The position numbers were made by a program, and so were the translations under genes. This document shows, piece after piece, positions 28,178-38,001 of a stretch of 64,000 nucleotides of DNA. Where the stretch lies: positions 57,505-121,504 of the forward strand of contig CASFYB010000004.1 in assembly GCA_949298825.1 (NCBI GenBank), written 5' to 3'. Each line of letters opens with the position of its first letter. Position 1 is the stretch's first letter. The stretch is from an uncultured Helicobacter sp. Its GTDB lineage: Bacteria; Campylobacterota; Campylobacteria; Campylobacterales; Helicobacteraceae. Below the pieces are notes generated by a model that ran no database searches, was not told the DNA's origin, and saw only the letters and a program-made list of their open reading frames with translations.

Positions 28178-29161
28178 TCATAAAATTGCTTTTAATTGGA
28201 TTAAAGCTTGGATATCCATCTCCTTTCTTCCACTCATAATGCCATTATGCCATTTGGTAAAAATCTCAAAAATCTGCTGAAAATCCTTCTCTTTAAAACG
28301 TAAGGCCCGGCGTGTATATGTATCTATTACAAATTGTGGTGGCACATAGCCTAAAATCTCTTTAGCATCACATTTGCCATAAACCTTAGCATAGGCGCAA
28401 AATAAAAATAAAGTATAAAAATAGCGCTGCATTTCACGCAAAAATTCCATAGATTCTAGCCCTTCCTCTCGCATCTTTTCATACACGATCAAAAAGTCAT
28501 TACGATCAAAAAATACATTTAAAAAATCATCAAACTTAATGCTTCCAAGCCCATAAGAAAGCTCGCGTATAGAATCTATATTAACCTGTTTTTCAGTCAT
28601 GGCATATTTATCAAGCTCATTTAAAGCCAAAGAGAGATTGTGATTTTGCATTTGCAATAAAAACTGCAATGCCCCCTCATCAAAACTTAAAGACAAGGAA
28701 TTTGCCTTATTTTTTAAAAGCATCATTGATTCTGCGATAGTAGGGGTGAAAAATCTAACATCAACGCTGTTTTTACCCTTAAGCATCAAAGCAAGACTTC
28801 TTGCATCTTGCATATATTGGCTAGGTGTCTTGCTATCTGATTTATAAAAACCAATAATCAAATGGTTATTTTCATTACCCTCAAGCGCTGCTAATAAGCC
28901 CTCACAATCTTTTTTAGACAGTTTAGAATCTAGCTTCAACACCACTGCGCTAGCATCGCCAAACAAACTACCAGCACCCAATATATCCACTACTGCAGCT
29001 AGATTATATTCATCAAAATAAAATTGGCTTATAGTATGAGTTTTTAGTCTATTTTTAAGCTCTTGTATATAAAAATCAATAAAAAAATCACCCTCGCCAT
29101 ATAATAATGCAATCTGTGGAATCTGCTTTGTCAATAAAATATCAAATTCTTTTTTATACAT
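28178..29161 (-). CDS. holA: DNA polymerase III delta subunit (clamp loader)
   Basis: A 327-residue protein of the HolA family. It has a weakly conserved N-terminal AAA+-like domain (ALLYGEGDFFIDFYIQELKNRL), a lid region and a C-terminal collar domain (GYVPPQFVIDTYTRRALRFKEKDF). Delta opens the sliding clamp ring. Identity across this family is low; length, fold pattern and position after rnr (as in H. pylori) support it. Starts within the last 8 bp of rnr. Confidence 0.85.
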   Translation of the reverse strand: MYKKEFDILLTKQIPQIALLYGEGDFFIDFYIQELKNRLKTHTISQFYFDEYNLAAVVDILGAGSLFGDASAVVLKLDSKLSKKDCEGLLAALEGNENNHLIIGFYKSDSKTPSQYMQDARSLALMLKGKNSVDVRFFTPTIAESMMLLKNKANSLSLSFDEGALQFLLQMQNHNLSLALNELDKYAMTEKQVNIDSIRELSYGLGSIKFDDFLNVFFDRNDFLIVYEKMREEGLESMEFLREMQRYFYTLFLFCAYAKVYGKCDAKEILGYVPPQFVIDTYTRRALRFKEKDFQQIFEIFTKWHNGIMSGRKEMDIQALIQLKAIL

Positions 29162-31142
29162 TTTTAGCCTTTTTGGTTTTGCTCATACTTTTAGCCTTTG
29201 TTGCTTTAGGGTATTCCCACCCTATAAACTCTGCAAAAATCTGACTTCTTAAAATATTTACCTCTACAATCCGCACATAGATTCTATCTAGCAATCTCAC
29301 CTCTGGCATATCACGCATAAATAAGCGCGCACCCACAAGCTTCTCACAAGCACTAGCTATCATTGATGCATCATCAATAACAATAGCCAAAATCTCTAGC
29401 CCTATGCACCCACTAGCATAGCGCGCCATTTTCCGATCACAAAAATCCATCTCCAAATACGAAATATTCTTTTCCTGGATATTTAAATACCTACAAAGTG
29501 CATTGGCTTCATTTGCAAGATAATTAGCATGTTTTTTATACCTCGCTCTTGCTTTTAGCAATCGATGCAAAAATAAATCACTATAACGTCTAATAGGAGA
29601 GGTAAAATGCGTATATTCCTTAAAGCTTAGTCCAAAATGAGAATCCACATTAGCAGAATATATAGCCTTGCTTTGTGCCCTAACAAGCATAAAATTCACC
29701 TCATCTAAACAACCACGTCTACTAGCCTCTTCTTGGATATGTTTTATAATCTGACTATCATCCCTCCCTTTAATCTCAAAGCCAAGCTCGCCAAGATTGC
29801 TAAAAAGTTGCTGTTTTTTAAGGTAGTCCATATTTGCATGCACACGATAAATCCCCATTTCAGAATCTAGCATTTTAGCTGCCTGCACATTAGCTAGTAA
29901 CATTGCCTCTTCTATTAATTTTTGCGCTTCATTTTGGTGCTTTATTTTTATTGCCCTTATGGATGTATCCTCATTAAGCTCCAAAGATACATCTCCTACA
30001 TCTAGCATCAATGCCTCATTACTACGCCTTGTGCGCACATTAATCGCGAGTTTATAAAGCCCCTTAAGACTTGCCTGCAACTCTTTTGGGATTTTTTTAG
30101 TGCTGCCTGGCTTGGATCGCAAAAACTCATCCACCACATCATAGCTCAATGCTGCATGCGAATTAATAATCCCTTCAAATAAATAAGACTGCTTAATATT
30201 GTACTTAGAATCAAAACAAATCTCCCACACATAAGCTAAACGCTCAACACCGGGGCGAAGTGAGCAAAGATTCTCACTAAGATTATGTGGGAGCATTGGG
30301 ATGCACTTATGAGGAAAATAAATACTAAACCCGCGCGCCTTAGCCTCAATATCCAAAATGCTATTTTCACTCACATATTCACTCACATCAGCAATAGCTA
30401 CATACAAGATCCTTTTTTTTGCATCATAATAAACCGCATCATCAAAATCCTTGGCATCTATGGGATCTATCGTGCAAAATGGAAGATGACAAAGATTTTT
30501 TCTATTTGGATACAAGCTAGAATCAACCTCCCTCCCAAAGCTTTTGGCAAATTCTATAGCCTCAGTGCTAAAATCCTCATTCACCCCCTTAGATAAAAGA
30601 AATACAGGCAAATCAATGCTTTCATCTTCCAAAACCCCTAAAATCTCTTTTATCTCACCCTTAAAAACATCCACATAAATCACGCAATGACGTGGCAACT
30701 GGGCTAAAGATTTTTGCTTTATATTAAGATGGATACGCTTATTAGTTTCTAGCAAAACCCCTACAATCTGCCCTTTAAACTTCTCCAAATAACAAAGCTT
30801 TAGGGAGGATTTTTTAAGTACACTAAGTATTTTGATTTTTGATTTAGCCTTATTTTTTGTATGCTTTTTTGCGCGCTTTTCATTTTTAATAAGGACAATA
30901 TCACCGCTTGAGAGCGTCTTTGCTTGAATCTTGAAGCACTCATCACTGCCCAAGTCCCTCAATACCCCCTTAAAACGTTGCTCATAGACTGCGATACTAA
31001 AGCCTTTTTTAAGCACATATTTATCCTTCACAGGCTCTAGTGCACCCATGCCATCTAAGGTTTTAAAAAGTTTATTAAAACGTCTTGATTCTAAGCCTAA
31101 GCCTAAGGCTAGCTGAGTATAAATCTCTAACTCATTTTCCAC
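29154..31142 (-). CDS. rnr: Ribonuclease R (RNB-family 3'-5' exoribonuclease)
   Basis: A 662-residue exoribonuclease that degrades structured RNA. The RNB catalytic motif CTIDPIDAKDFDDAVYY, with the metal-binding aspartates, is near residue 230, followed by FSIYFPHKCIPMLPHNLSENLCS in the channel region (given here as FPHKCIPMLPHNLSE) and FTSPIRRYSDLFLHR. The C-terminal S1-like region is short and ends in a lysine-rich tail. The protein is shorter than E. coli RNase R (about 800), as in other Helicobacter. Overlaps aroE by 16 bp and holA by 8 bp. Confidence 0.93.
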   Translation of the reverse strand: MENELEIYTQLALGLGLESRRFNKLFKTLDGMGALEPVKDKYVLKKGFSIAVYEQRFKGVLRDLGSDECFKIQAKTLSSGDIVLIKNEKRAKKHTKNKAKSKIKILSVLKKSSLKLCYLEKFKGQIVGVLLETNKRIHLNIKQKSLAQLPRHCVIYVDVFKGEIKEILGVLEDESIDLPVFLLSKGVNEDFSTEAIEFAKSFGREVDSSLYPNRKNLCHLPFCTIDPIDAKDFDDAVYYDAKKRILYVAIADVSEYVSENSILDIEAKARGFSIYFPHKCIPMLPHNLSENLCSLRPGVERLAYVWEICFDSKYNIKQSYLFEGIINSHAALSYDVVDEFLRSKPGSTKKIPKELQASLKGLYKLAINVRTRRSNEALMLDVGDVSLELNEDTSIRAIKIKHQNEAQKLIEEAMLLANVQAAKMLDSEMGIYRVHANMDYLKKQQLFSNLGELGFEIKGRDDSQIIKHIQEEASRRGCLDEVNFMLVRAQSKAIYSANVDSHFGLSFKEYTHFTSPIRRYSDLFLHRLLKARARYKKHANYLANEANALCRYLNIQEKNISYLEMDFCDRKMARYASGCIGLEILAIVIDDASMIASACEKLVGARLFMRDMPEVRLLDRIYVRIVEVNILRSQIFAEFIGWEYPKATKAKSMSKTKKAKNV

Positions 31143-31948
31143 TCTAGGGCACTCCTCATCAAACTAGCCACTTTCAAAAAATCAATCCCTTTTTTATCTC
31201 CCTTATCCAAATCATTAAATAGCAAAAATGCCAAAGCACCCTGATAAATAAGCATCTCTAAGCCATCTTTTACCTGGCAGCCAAGCTTTAGGGCAAAGTC
31301 TAAAAATGATGTCTGTCTTCCATAAAATAAATCATAGGCCATTTTAGTATTTTCTAAAAGCTTTTCAAGCTTTTCTCTGCTGCAAGGCAAAGAATCATCA
31401 ATAGAGGCTGAAGTGCTATTTACCACCAAGTCAAAATCACAACTCTTTTTAAAATCATCAAAAGTGCTGCATTCAAAGTCTTTAAAATCTTCCAATCTTT
31501 TGGCGCTGCGATTAAGCAATACCACCCTCAAGCCCTTTTGCCTCAAAATATAGGCTACCCCCCTCGCACTCCCTCCCGCACCAAGAATAAGCACATTTTT
31601 AAAGCCAAGATTCTCAATAGTTTTATAAAAACCTTCTGCATCGGTGTTATAGCCAAAAATTTTATTAGAATCTAACACCCAAGTATTCACAGCACCTATC
31701 TCTTTAGCAATACCACACACCTCATCACACTGAAAAAAAGCCTGCTCCTTAAAAGGCGCGGTAATATTTGCCCCCCTAAAGCCACTCTCTAAAAACTTCT
31801 CTCTTAAAAGCTTGCCATCCTCTAAAAGCACAGCCTCATAACAGCCCAAAAAACCAAGTCTATCTTGTAAATTCTTAAAGGCAAAATTATGCATCAAAGG
31901 AGATAGGGAATGCTTGATAGGATTGCCAAAAACACAGAATCGATGCAT
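31127..31948 (-). CDS. aroE: Shikimate dehydrogenase
   Basis: A 273-residue NADPH enzyme reducing 3-dehydroshikimate in aromatic amino acid synthesis. N-terminal substrate motif GNPIKHSLSPLMHN, catalytic region NITAPFKEQAF (Lys), and the nucleotide-binding LGAGGSARGV. It lies 3 bp after the SH3-domain gene and overlaps rnr. Confidence 0.95.
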   Translation of the reverse strand: MHRFCVFGNPIKHSLSPLMHNFAFKNLQDRLGFLGCYEAVLLEDGKLLREKFLESGFRGANITAPFKEQAFFQCDEVCGIAKEIGAVNTWVLDSNKIFGYNTDAEGFYKTIENLGFKNVLILGAGGSARGVAYILRQKGLRVVLLNRSAKRLEDFKDFECSTFDDFKKSCDFDLVVNSTSASIDDSLPCSREKLEKLLENTKMAYDLFYGRQTSFLDFALKLGCQVKDGLEMLIYQGALAFLLFNDLDKGDKKGIDFLKVASLMRSALEWKMS

Positions 31949-31951
31949 TGG

Positions 31952-32551
31952 CTATTCCATCTTTTTTAGCCACTGCATTGATACATAGCCCTGTAGCCCA
32001 TCTACTTCTACCTTACCCCATCCATTACCCAAATCTTCAAGCAAAGAGACAGCCTGACCAAAATAGATTTTTTTAATCACATCATCATTAATACTAGGTT
32101 TTTTTCTAAGATTAAGAGTGTTGATATTGACATAATAGGTTTGCATAGGGCTTTTGGGATCTATCCTCACTGCATTGATAGGATTTAAAAATACATAGCC
32201 AAGCACCTCTAAATCCTCATCAACAAGACTACCCCAACTCTTTTCAATATGGGTTATTAAAATCCTCTCTCCCTTATACAAACGCCTGATGATCTTAGAA
32301 TCTACCCTTGGCTCTAACCTCACATTTAAAACATTGGTTAGCACCTGATAATAGGATTTTTCTACTTCATCTTGCTTTTCTTGATGATCTATTTTTTCTG
32401 TATTAGAAGCACTAAGGCTAGCTATCTTAAATATCTCTTGATATTTTGAAGGCCCATAAAAATAAAGCATCCCCACTCCATAGCCAATGCCAAGCAACAA
32501 AACACACAACCAAGGCAAAGTATAGAGTTGAAGAAGGTAAAAGATTCTCAT
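31952..32551 (-). CDS. Membrane-anchored bacterial SH3-domain protein, function unknown
   Basis: A 199-residue protein with an N-terminal membrane helix (about 10-32) and two SH3b-type domains on the periplasmic side (about 72-120, TNVLNVRLEPRVDSKIIRRL; about 132-197, INTLNLRKKPSINDDVIKKI). SH3b domains often bind peptidoglycan peptides. No enzyme domain is attached. It sits between purM and aroE, overlapping purM by 4 bp, with an orthologue in the same place beside aroE in H. pylori. A role in envelope maintenance is inference. Confidence 0.8.
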   Translation of the reverse strand: MRIFYLLQLYTLPWLCVLLLGIGYGVGMLYFYGPSKYQEIFKIASLSASNTEKIDHQEKQDEVEKSYYQVLTNVLNVRLEPRVDSKIIRRLYKGERILITHIEKSWGSLVDEDLEVLGYVFLNPINAVRIDPKSPMQTYYVNINTLNLRKKPSINDDVIKKIYFGQAVSLLEDLGNGWGKVEVDGLQGYVSMQWLKKME

Positions 32552-33540
32552 TGCAAAATAATACCCTTAGATGCGCTTTTAGTCTGACCGATAACATAAC
32601 CATCCGTATTTTTAAGCACAAAGTCAATCTCGCTAGGATCTACCACAAGCACCATACCCACTCCCATATTTAATACACGATAGCGCTCACTCTCCTCCAT
32701 ATGCTCACCCAAAAGCTTAAAGATCTCATGACTTCTAATAGCATCTCTATCTACCACACCACCAATACCATCAGGGAAAGTACGCGGTATATTCTCTAAA
32801 ATCCCCCCGCCAGTAATATGGGCTAGCCCCAAAATCCTATCTTTGATTTTTTTAAATGTCTTTACATAGATTCTTGTAGGTTCTAATAAAACTTCAATCA
32901 AACTGCGCCCATCAAAAGAATCATCAAACTTCATCTTCAAGATTTCAAAAAGTATTTTTCTAACCAAAGAAAAGCCATTGCTATGAGGTCCAGAGCTAGG
33001 AAGTGCGACTAGATATTCCCCACCTCTAATTGCCTCTCTTCTTGATAGATCCTCTTTTTCAGCTATCCCCACCGCAAAGCCAGCTAAATCAAAATCATTC
33101 TTATCATACATCCCTGGCATCTCAGCAGTCTCCCCGCCAATTAGTGCGCATTCAGCCTCTATGCACCCTCTTGCAATACCCTTAACCACCCGTACTGCAC
33201 AATCTCTATCTAGCTTAGCACTTGCATAGTAGTCTAGAAAAAAGGCTGGCTCTCCAAAATCACAAATAAGATCATTAACACACATAGCCACCAAATCAAT
33301 ACCAACACCATCAAAGCGCTTAGAATCAATAGCCAATCTCAGCTTAGTACCCACCCCATCAGTAGCACCAAGCATCACAGGCTCCCTAAAGCCGCTAGGC
33401 AACGCATATGCCCCAGCAAAGGATCCAATCCCGCCTAAAACATTAGCATTAAATGTAGCTTTTACATCTGGCTTAATGTCCTCTACAAAGCTATTCCCCT
33501 CATCAATATCAACACCAGAATCCCTATAGCTAACCTTCAT
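32548..33540 (-). CDS. purM: Phosphoribosylformylglycinamidine cyclo-ligase (AIR synthetase)
   Basis: About 330 residues from ATG 33540, which has AAAGG upstream; a longer frame to 33564 is unlikely. Motifs include YRDSGVDIDEGN, GATDGVGTKLRLA and GGETAEMPGMYDKNDFDLAG. It closes the imidazole ring in de novo purine synthesis. H. pylori lacks most of this pathway, so the gene argues for a different species with purine synthesis capacity. First gene of the purM-SH3-aroE-rnr-holA run. Confidence 0.95.
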   Translation of the reverse strand: MKVSYRDSGVDIDEGNSFVEDIKPDVKATFNANVLGGIGSFAGAYALPSGFREPVMLGATDGVGTKLRLAIDSKRFDGVGIDLVAMCVNDLICDFGEPAFFLDYYASAKLDRDCAVRVVKGIARGCIEAECALIGGETAEMPGMYDKNDFDLAGFAVGIAEKEDLSRREAIRGGEYLVALPSSGPHSNGFSLVRKILFEILKMKFDDSFDGRSLIEVLLEPTRIYVKTFKKIKDRILGLAHITGGGILENIPRTFPDGIGGVVDRDAIRSHEIFKLLGEHMEESERYRVLNMGVGMVLVVDPSEIDFVLKNTDGYVIGQTKSASKGIILQ

Positions 33541-33575
33541 AATTTTGCCTTTAAAAATCTTCAACTATGTTGTGT

Positions 33576-33581
33576 ATTCTA
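33576..33581 (-). promoter_or_regulatory. Candidate -10 for the purM run
   Basis: The minus strand reads GGTAGAATAC, 36 bp before the purM ATG, in an 83-bp gap after kgtP. No PurR-like palindrome or purine riboswitch was recognised in this short gap. Confidence 0.4.
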
Positions 33582-33623
33582 CCACAAATACGAATTTTAT
33601 GGGCATTTAGAGGGATTTTTTAA

Positions 33624-34868
33624 CTAGTGCTTATGAATATCTATATGTTTTGGAATAAACATCGCAGAAATAAAAACAATAATCGCCATAAAAATCAAAT
33701 ACACAAAAAAGCCATTTTCAATCCCATGGGCTTTAAACTGCAGTGCGATATAAGGAGCCGATCCGCCAAAAATGGCATTGGCTACAGCATAGCTCACGCC
33801 TACACCAAGCGCACGGATATGCTCTGGGAATAAAGAAGCCTTAAAAATCGCCCCTACAGATGTATAAATACTCAAAATCAAACCAGCTAAAAATAAAAGC
33901 AACACCAAAACCAGTGGACTTGTATGACCAATGGCTAAAAATATAGGAGTGATTAAAAAGATCGAGCCTGTAGCAAAAACCAAAATAGATCTTCTAAAAC
34001 CAATCTTATCACCAAGCATCCCACAAATTGGCTGGGCTATCATCAAAAATACAAGCAAAATAAGCATATAGTGATTGGCAGATACATCAGGGATACCCTT
34101 AGAGATCAAATAAAGCTTAGCATAAGTAGTGATAGTATAAAATATAAGACTACCCCCAGCAGTCACGCCAAAAGTGATCAATACAGCTTTATAATGTTTA
34201 ACAAGCTCACTAAGCTTGCCCTTATTTTGATGTGTGGTTGAGGATGATTCTGCTAGGCCTGTGCGGAAGAAAAGAGAGATCACCCCCAATACTCCACCAA
34301 TAATAAACAAAACCCTCCAGCCCCAATCTCTCATAGAATCTTCGCCAATTAATGCTATTAAAATACTCAAACTTGCTACAGCAAGTAGTTGCCCGCCAAT
34401 TAATGTAGTATATTGAAACGAAGAATAAAAGCCGCGTCTAGTTTTGCTAATCTCAGAAAGATAGGTTGCCACTACACCATACTCGCCCCCAGCACTCAAG
34501 CCCTGGATACAACGTGCTATGAGCAAAAATATCACTGCAAAATCTCCTACAATATCTCTGCTTGGCAAAGCTGCGATCATAAAAGATCCCAAAGCCATCA
34601 AAAGCACAGAAAATACTAAAGACTTTTTACGACCAAACTTATCTGCGATACTGCCAAAAAATAGACTGCCAATAGGACGCATAAAAAACCCAATCATAAA
34701 AACCGCAAATGCACTAGCCTGCTGTATGGTCGGATTATTAGATGCTGAAAAGTTATGCGCAAAGTATACAGCACAAAAAGCATAGATATAAAAATCAAAC
34801 CATTCAATTAGATTCCCCATAGATGCAGCGATCACTGATGAAATCTTGGTTTTTTCTTTATGTTGCAT
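33624..34868 (-). CDS. kgtP: MFS metabolite:H+ symporter, probable 2-oxoglutarate permease
   Basis: A 414-residue inner-membrane transporter with 12 predicted helices. The N-terminus (MGNLIEWFDFYIYAFCAVYF), the RPIGSLFFGSIADKFGRKKS loop and YSSFQYTTLIGGQLLAV closely resemble E. coli KgtP, the 2-oxoglutarate/H+ symporter of the MHS subfamily. Related members carry proline/betaine or shikimate, so substrate is probable and not proven. It has AAAGGA before the ATG. Uptake of 2-oxoglutarate would suit an organism feeding on organic acids. Confidence 0.82.
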   Translation of the reverse strand: MQHKEKTKISSVIAASMGNLIEWFDFYIYAFCAVYFAHNFSASNNPTIQQASAFAVFMIGFFMRPIGSLFFGSIADKFGRKKSLVFSVLLMALGSFMIAALPSRDIVGDFAVIFLLIARCIQGLSAGGEYGVVATYLSEISKTRRGFYSSFQYTTLIGGQLLAVASLSILIALIGEDSMRDWGWRVLFIIGGVLGVISLFFRTGLAESSSTTHQNKGKLSELVKHYKAVLITFGVTAGGSLIFYTITTYAKLYLISKGIPDVSANHYMLILLVFLMIAQPICGMLGDKIGFRRSILVFATGSIFLITPIFLAIGHTSPLVLVLLLFLAGLILSIYTSVGAIFKASLFPEHIRALGVGVSYAVANAIFGGSAPYIALQFKAHGIENGFFVYLIFMAIIVFISAMFIPKHIDIHKH

Positions 34869-35066
34869 TCAAAATCCTTTAAACCTAATTTACATATCTT
34901 AATTAAAAATTTAATTTTCTAATAAAGAGAAAATATTTTTTAACTATTTTTGGTAATTGGAAAAAATGTTACTAAATTTTACATATATATAAGAATAATA
35001 TTTTCAAAAAAATCAAATACTGCTTAAAAATGTAACAATGAGATCAAAAAATAATAAGGGGAATAA
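34869..35066. promoter_or_regulatory. AT-rich divergent control region between kgtP and the lactate dehydrogenase
   Basis: This 198-bp gap separates two divergent organic-acid genes. On the plus strand TATAAG (34988-34993) and the AT-rich bases after it are possible -10 elements. TGTTAC (34966-34971) and GTAACA (35032-35037) form a 6-bp inverted repeat about 60 bp apart that could be two half-sites or chance. AAGGGG precedes the plus-strand start. No operator is recognised with confidence. Confidence 0.35.
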
Positions 35067-37940
35067 ATGAGCACAAGAGAGAAGAATCTTGACTATCAAA
35101 GCTTTGCAGATCAATGCAGAAAGTTTTTATTTGATGAGCATTTAGGAAAAAAGATATATAGAATCTATGATAGCTATATTATGCGTTTTGCCTATGGGAT
35201 TGATGCTTCTTGCTATCGCTATATCCCAAAACTTGTCTTAAAGCCTATTAATGAAGAGGAAGTAAGACAGATCATCCTTTTAAGCAAAAAGTATCACATC
35301 CCCCTTACTTTCCGTGCCTCAGGCACAAGCCTAAGCGGGCAAGCCTGCAGTGATAGCGTGCTTGTAGTCTGTATGCATAAATGGCAAAACATTCAAGCCA
35401 AGTCTGATTCTATTTGGTGTGATTGTGGCGTTATAGGCATACAGGCTAATAATGCCCTAAAGCCATTTGGGAAAAAAATAGGTCCTGATCCAGCCACAAT
35501 CAATAATGCCAGCATTGGTGGGATCTTCTCAAATAACTCTAGTGGTATGTGCTGTGGTGTCAAACAAAATAGCTATCAAACCATCAAATCTGTCCGCATC
35601 ATCCTATCTGATGGCTTTATTTTAGATACTTCAGATCCTAAAAATATGCAAGAGTTTTTAGACACTCACCAAGATATGGTAAGCAAGCTTCTTTCCCTGC
35701 GTCAAGAAATCCTAGATGATGAATTCCTACATAAAGAAATCAAGCGCAAATTTAGCATCAAAAATACCACAGGCTATGGGCTTAACTCATTGAGTGATTT
35801 TGCAGATATCAAAGATATTTTAAATCATATTTTCATCGGTGCAGAAGGCACGCTTGGCTTTGTCTCTAGGGTAGAATATTATACTGTCAAAGACTATGCT
35901 ATAAAAGCTTGTGCACTGCTTTTTTATGAAAATCTTTCCTTGGCTGCTAAGGCCATTGAGATACTTGCAAAAAACGATGATAAAGTAAGTGCTGCTGAGA
36001 TCATGGACTATGCTTGTTTAAGAGCTGTGAAAGATCTAGAAGGGATGCCTGATATTTTAAATAAAGTAGAAGAAGGGAATTGCTGTATTTTAATCCAACT
36101 AGAATCTGATGATAAAACCACATTAGATTCAAATCTAAATTTCATTAAAACCAAACTAGACAAAGTCCCCACACTCTTTGGAATCCACTTTAGCTTTGAT
36201 AAACAAGAGCAAGATAAATGGTGGAAGATCCGCAAGGGACTCCTACCCATCTCTGCTGGCACAAAAAGAAAAAATAGCACTGTAATCACAGAAGATATTT
36301 GTTTTGAAATTAAAAACTTTGCTAAAGGCATTGAAGGTATTACAAAGCTTTTTAAACGCTATGGTTTTGAGGGCATTATCTTTGGGCATGCGCTTAGTGG
36401 AAATGTACATTTTATCATCACGCCACTGCTTAATGATCCAAAAGAAAGAGAAGATTTTGCAAGCTTTATGGATGATATGGTAAAGCTTGTAATAGATCTA
36501 AAAGGCAGCACTAAAGCCGAACATGGCACGGGCAGGATGATAGCACCTTTTATCGAGCTTGAATGGGGTCAAAAAGCCTATGAGATAAACAAACGCATTA
36601 AAAATATTTTTGATTCTAAAAATATTTTTAATCCTGATGTGATCATCTGTGATGACAAACAAATACACATCAAGAATCTAAAACCCTCACATAGCATCCA
36701 AGACTATCTGGAAGCCTGCATGGAGTGTGGATTTTGCGAAAAGGTATGCCCAAGCAGGAATCTAACCCTAACCCCACGTCAAAGGATAGCCGTATATAGA
36801 GAGATCAAGCGCCTCCAATCTCTTGATCATAAAACCAAACAAGAACAAGAAGAGTTAGAATCTCTAAAAAAGGATTATAATTACTTTGGTATAGCTACCT
36901 GTGCTACTTGCTCTATGTGCTCAACTATTTGCCCACTAAAAATAGATACTGGCAAGCTTGCCATCGAGCTTAAAAATACCACAGCCTCAAAAAACGCAAC
37001 CTGGGTTGCCAAAAAGATCGCAAAAAATATGGATAAGGCCATAAAGGTGGCAAAATGGAGTGTAGGCATGGCCAATATCACTGCAAATATCATCTCAAAA
37101 GATAGATTTAAAAAGCTTACTCAAATGCTTAATCAAAGCCTATCAACACCTATAGTGCCCAAATATATGCCCACTAAAAACACCTATCCCTTACGCTCAA
37201 AAAATATCAATGCAAATAAAAGCATCATCTACCTCTCAAGCTGCCTAAATAGAATCTTTGCTCCACCAAAACAAGCCAAAGATAAGCGCCCTATTCAAGA
37301 AGTCTTTGAAAGTCTTTGCAAGAAAGCAAATTTTAATATCATCTATCCAAAAAACCTCTCCCGTATGTGCTGCGGTAAGGCCTTTAAGGATTTTAGCACC
37401 AAAGATTCTACCCTAAATCCGATACACACGACCCTAAAAGAACTACTTAGCCTCTCAAATAATGGGGAAATCCCAATTGTTTGTGATCATAGCGCTTGTA
37501 GTGGGGAGCTGATAGACCAGCTTAAAATGCTTAAAGAATTTGAAAAATTAAGGGTTTTTGATATGAGTGAATTTGCCCTAAAAAATATCCTGCCCAACTT
37601 AAAGATCACTCCTATTAATGAAGATATCGGGATTTATGCAGTATGCACTTGCAAGAAAAAAGGCTGGGCAGATGATATCTATCACATCGCTAAAGCTTGC
37701 AGCAATGCTCATATTCTTTATGATGATCAAACCTATTGCTGTGGCTTTGCTGGGAATAAAGGCTTTACAACTCCAGAGCTCAATGCCTCTGCCCTAGAAG
37801 GCCTACAAGGATACTTCAATCAAAACAAAACCTCAAGGGTGTATGCCACTTCTAGCACCTGTGAGATCGGGCTAAGCGAAAGCACAAACAGACCATGGCA
37901 GCACATCATCTATCTACTTGATGAAGTCTCAACCCAATAA
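35067..37940 (+). CDS. dld: Membrane-associated FAD/iron-sulfur lactate dehydrogenase (Dld/GlcD-GlcF type)
   Basis: A 957-residue protein combining an FAD-binding oxidase (about 35-520; PCMH motif FRASGTSLSGQA, C-terminal GTGRMIAPFIE) with an iron-sulfur half. Two 4Fe-4S motifs appear near 550 (CMECGFCEKVCP) and 610 (CATCSMCSTICP), followed by CCG-type cysteine motifs (MCCGKAF, CDHSACSGE, CCGFAGNKGFTTPE). It should oxidise a 2-hydroxyacid, most likely lactate, and pass electrons to quinone. Relatives in H. pylori and Campylobacter are annotated as D-lactate dehydrogenase, but stereospecificity varies, so D versus L is open. Single-gene unit ending at a terminator. Confidence 0.88.
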   Translation: MSTREKNLDYQSFADQCRKFLFDEHLGKKIYRIYDSYIMRFAYGIDASCYRYIPKLVLKPINEEEVRQIILLSKKYHIPLTFRASGTSLSGQACSDSVLVVCMHKWQNIQAKSDSIWCDCGVIGIQANNALKPFGKKIGPDPATINNASIGGIFSNNSSGMCCGVKQNSYQTIKSVRIILSDGFILDTSDPKNMQEFLDTHQDMVSKLLSLRQEILDDEFLHKEIKRKFSIKNTTGYGLNSLSDFADIKDILNHIFIGAEGTLGFVSRVEYYTVKDYAIKACALLFYENLSLAAKAIEILAKNDDKVSAAEIMDYACLRAVKDLEGMPDILNKVEEGNCCILIQLESDDKTTLDSNLNFIKTKLDKVPTLFGIHFSFDKQEQDKWWKIRKGLLPISAGTKRKNSTVITEDICFEIKNFAKGIEGITKLFKRYGFEGIIFGHALSGNVHFIITPLLNDPKEREDFASFMDDMVKLVIDLKGSTKAEHGTGRMIAPFIELEWGQKAYEINKRIKNIFDSKNIFNPDVIICDDKQIHIKNLKPSHSIQDYLEACMECGFCEKVCPSRNLTLTPRQRIAVYREIKRLQSLDHKTKQEQEELESLKKDYNYFGIATCATCSMCSTICPLKIDTGKLAIELKNTTASKNATWVAKKIAKNMDKAIKVAKWSVGMANITANIISKDRFKKLTQMLNQSLSTPIVPKYMPTKNTYPLRSKNINANKSIIYLSSCLNRIFAPPKQAKDKRPIQEVFESLCKKANFNIIYPKNLSRMCCGKAFKDFSTKDSTLNPIHTTLKELLSLSNNGEIPIVCDHSACSGELIDQLKMLKEFEKLRVFDMSEFALKNILPNLKITPINEDIGIYAVCTCKKKGWADDIYHIAKACSNAHILYDDQTYCCGFAGNKGFTTPELNASALEGLQGYFNQNKTSRVYATSSTCEIGLSESTNRPWQHIIYLLDEVSTQ

Positions 37941-37969
37941 TAAATCCTAGAATCCTCTCTCACCAAGTC

Positions 37970-38001
37970 TTAATCTAAGCATCAAAAGATGCTTAGATTA
38001 A
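37970..38001. terminator. Bidirectional terminator between dld and the alcohol dehydrogenase
   Basis: A perfect 14-bp stem (TTAATCTAAGCATC paired with GATGCTTAGATTAA) with an AAAA loop lies between convergent genes and overlaps the stop codon of the minus-strand dehydrogenase. Confidence 0.85.

Noticed and set aside
30413..30420. T8 run in rnr as a phase-variation site
   Set aside because: Runs of 8 A or T are common in this AT-rich sequence and the frame is intact; no sign of switching.
36008..36331. A 107-codon minus-strand frame inside the lactate dehydrogenase gene
   Set aside because: It is antisense to a gene with clear conserved motifs, has no start signals and no recognisable domain.
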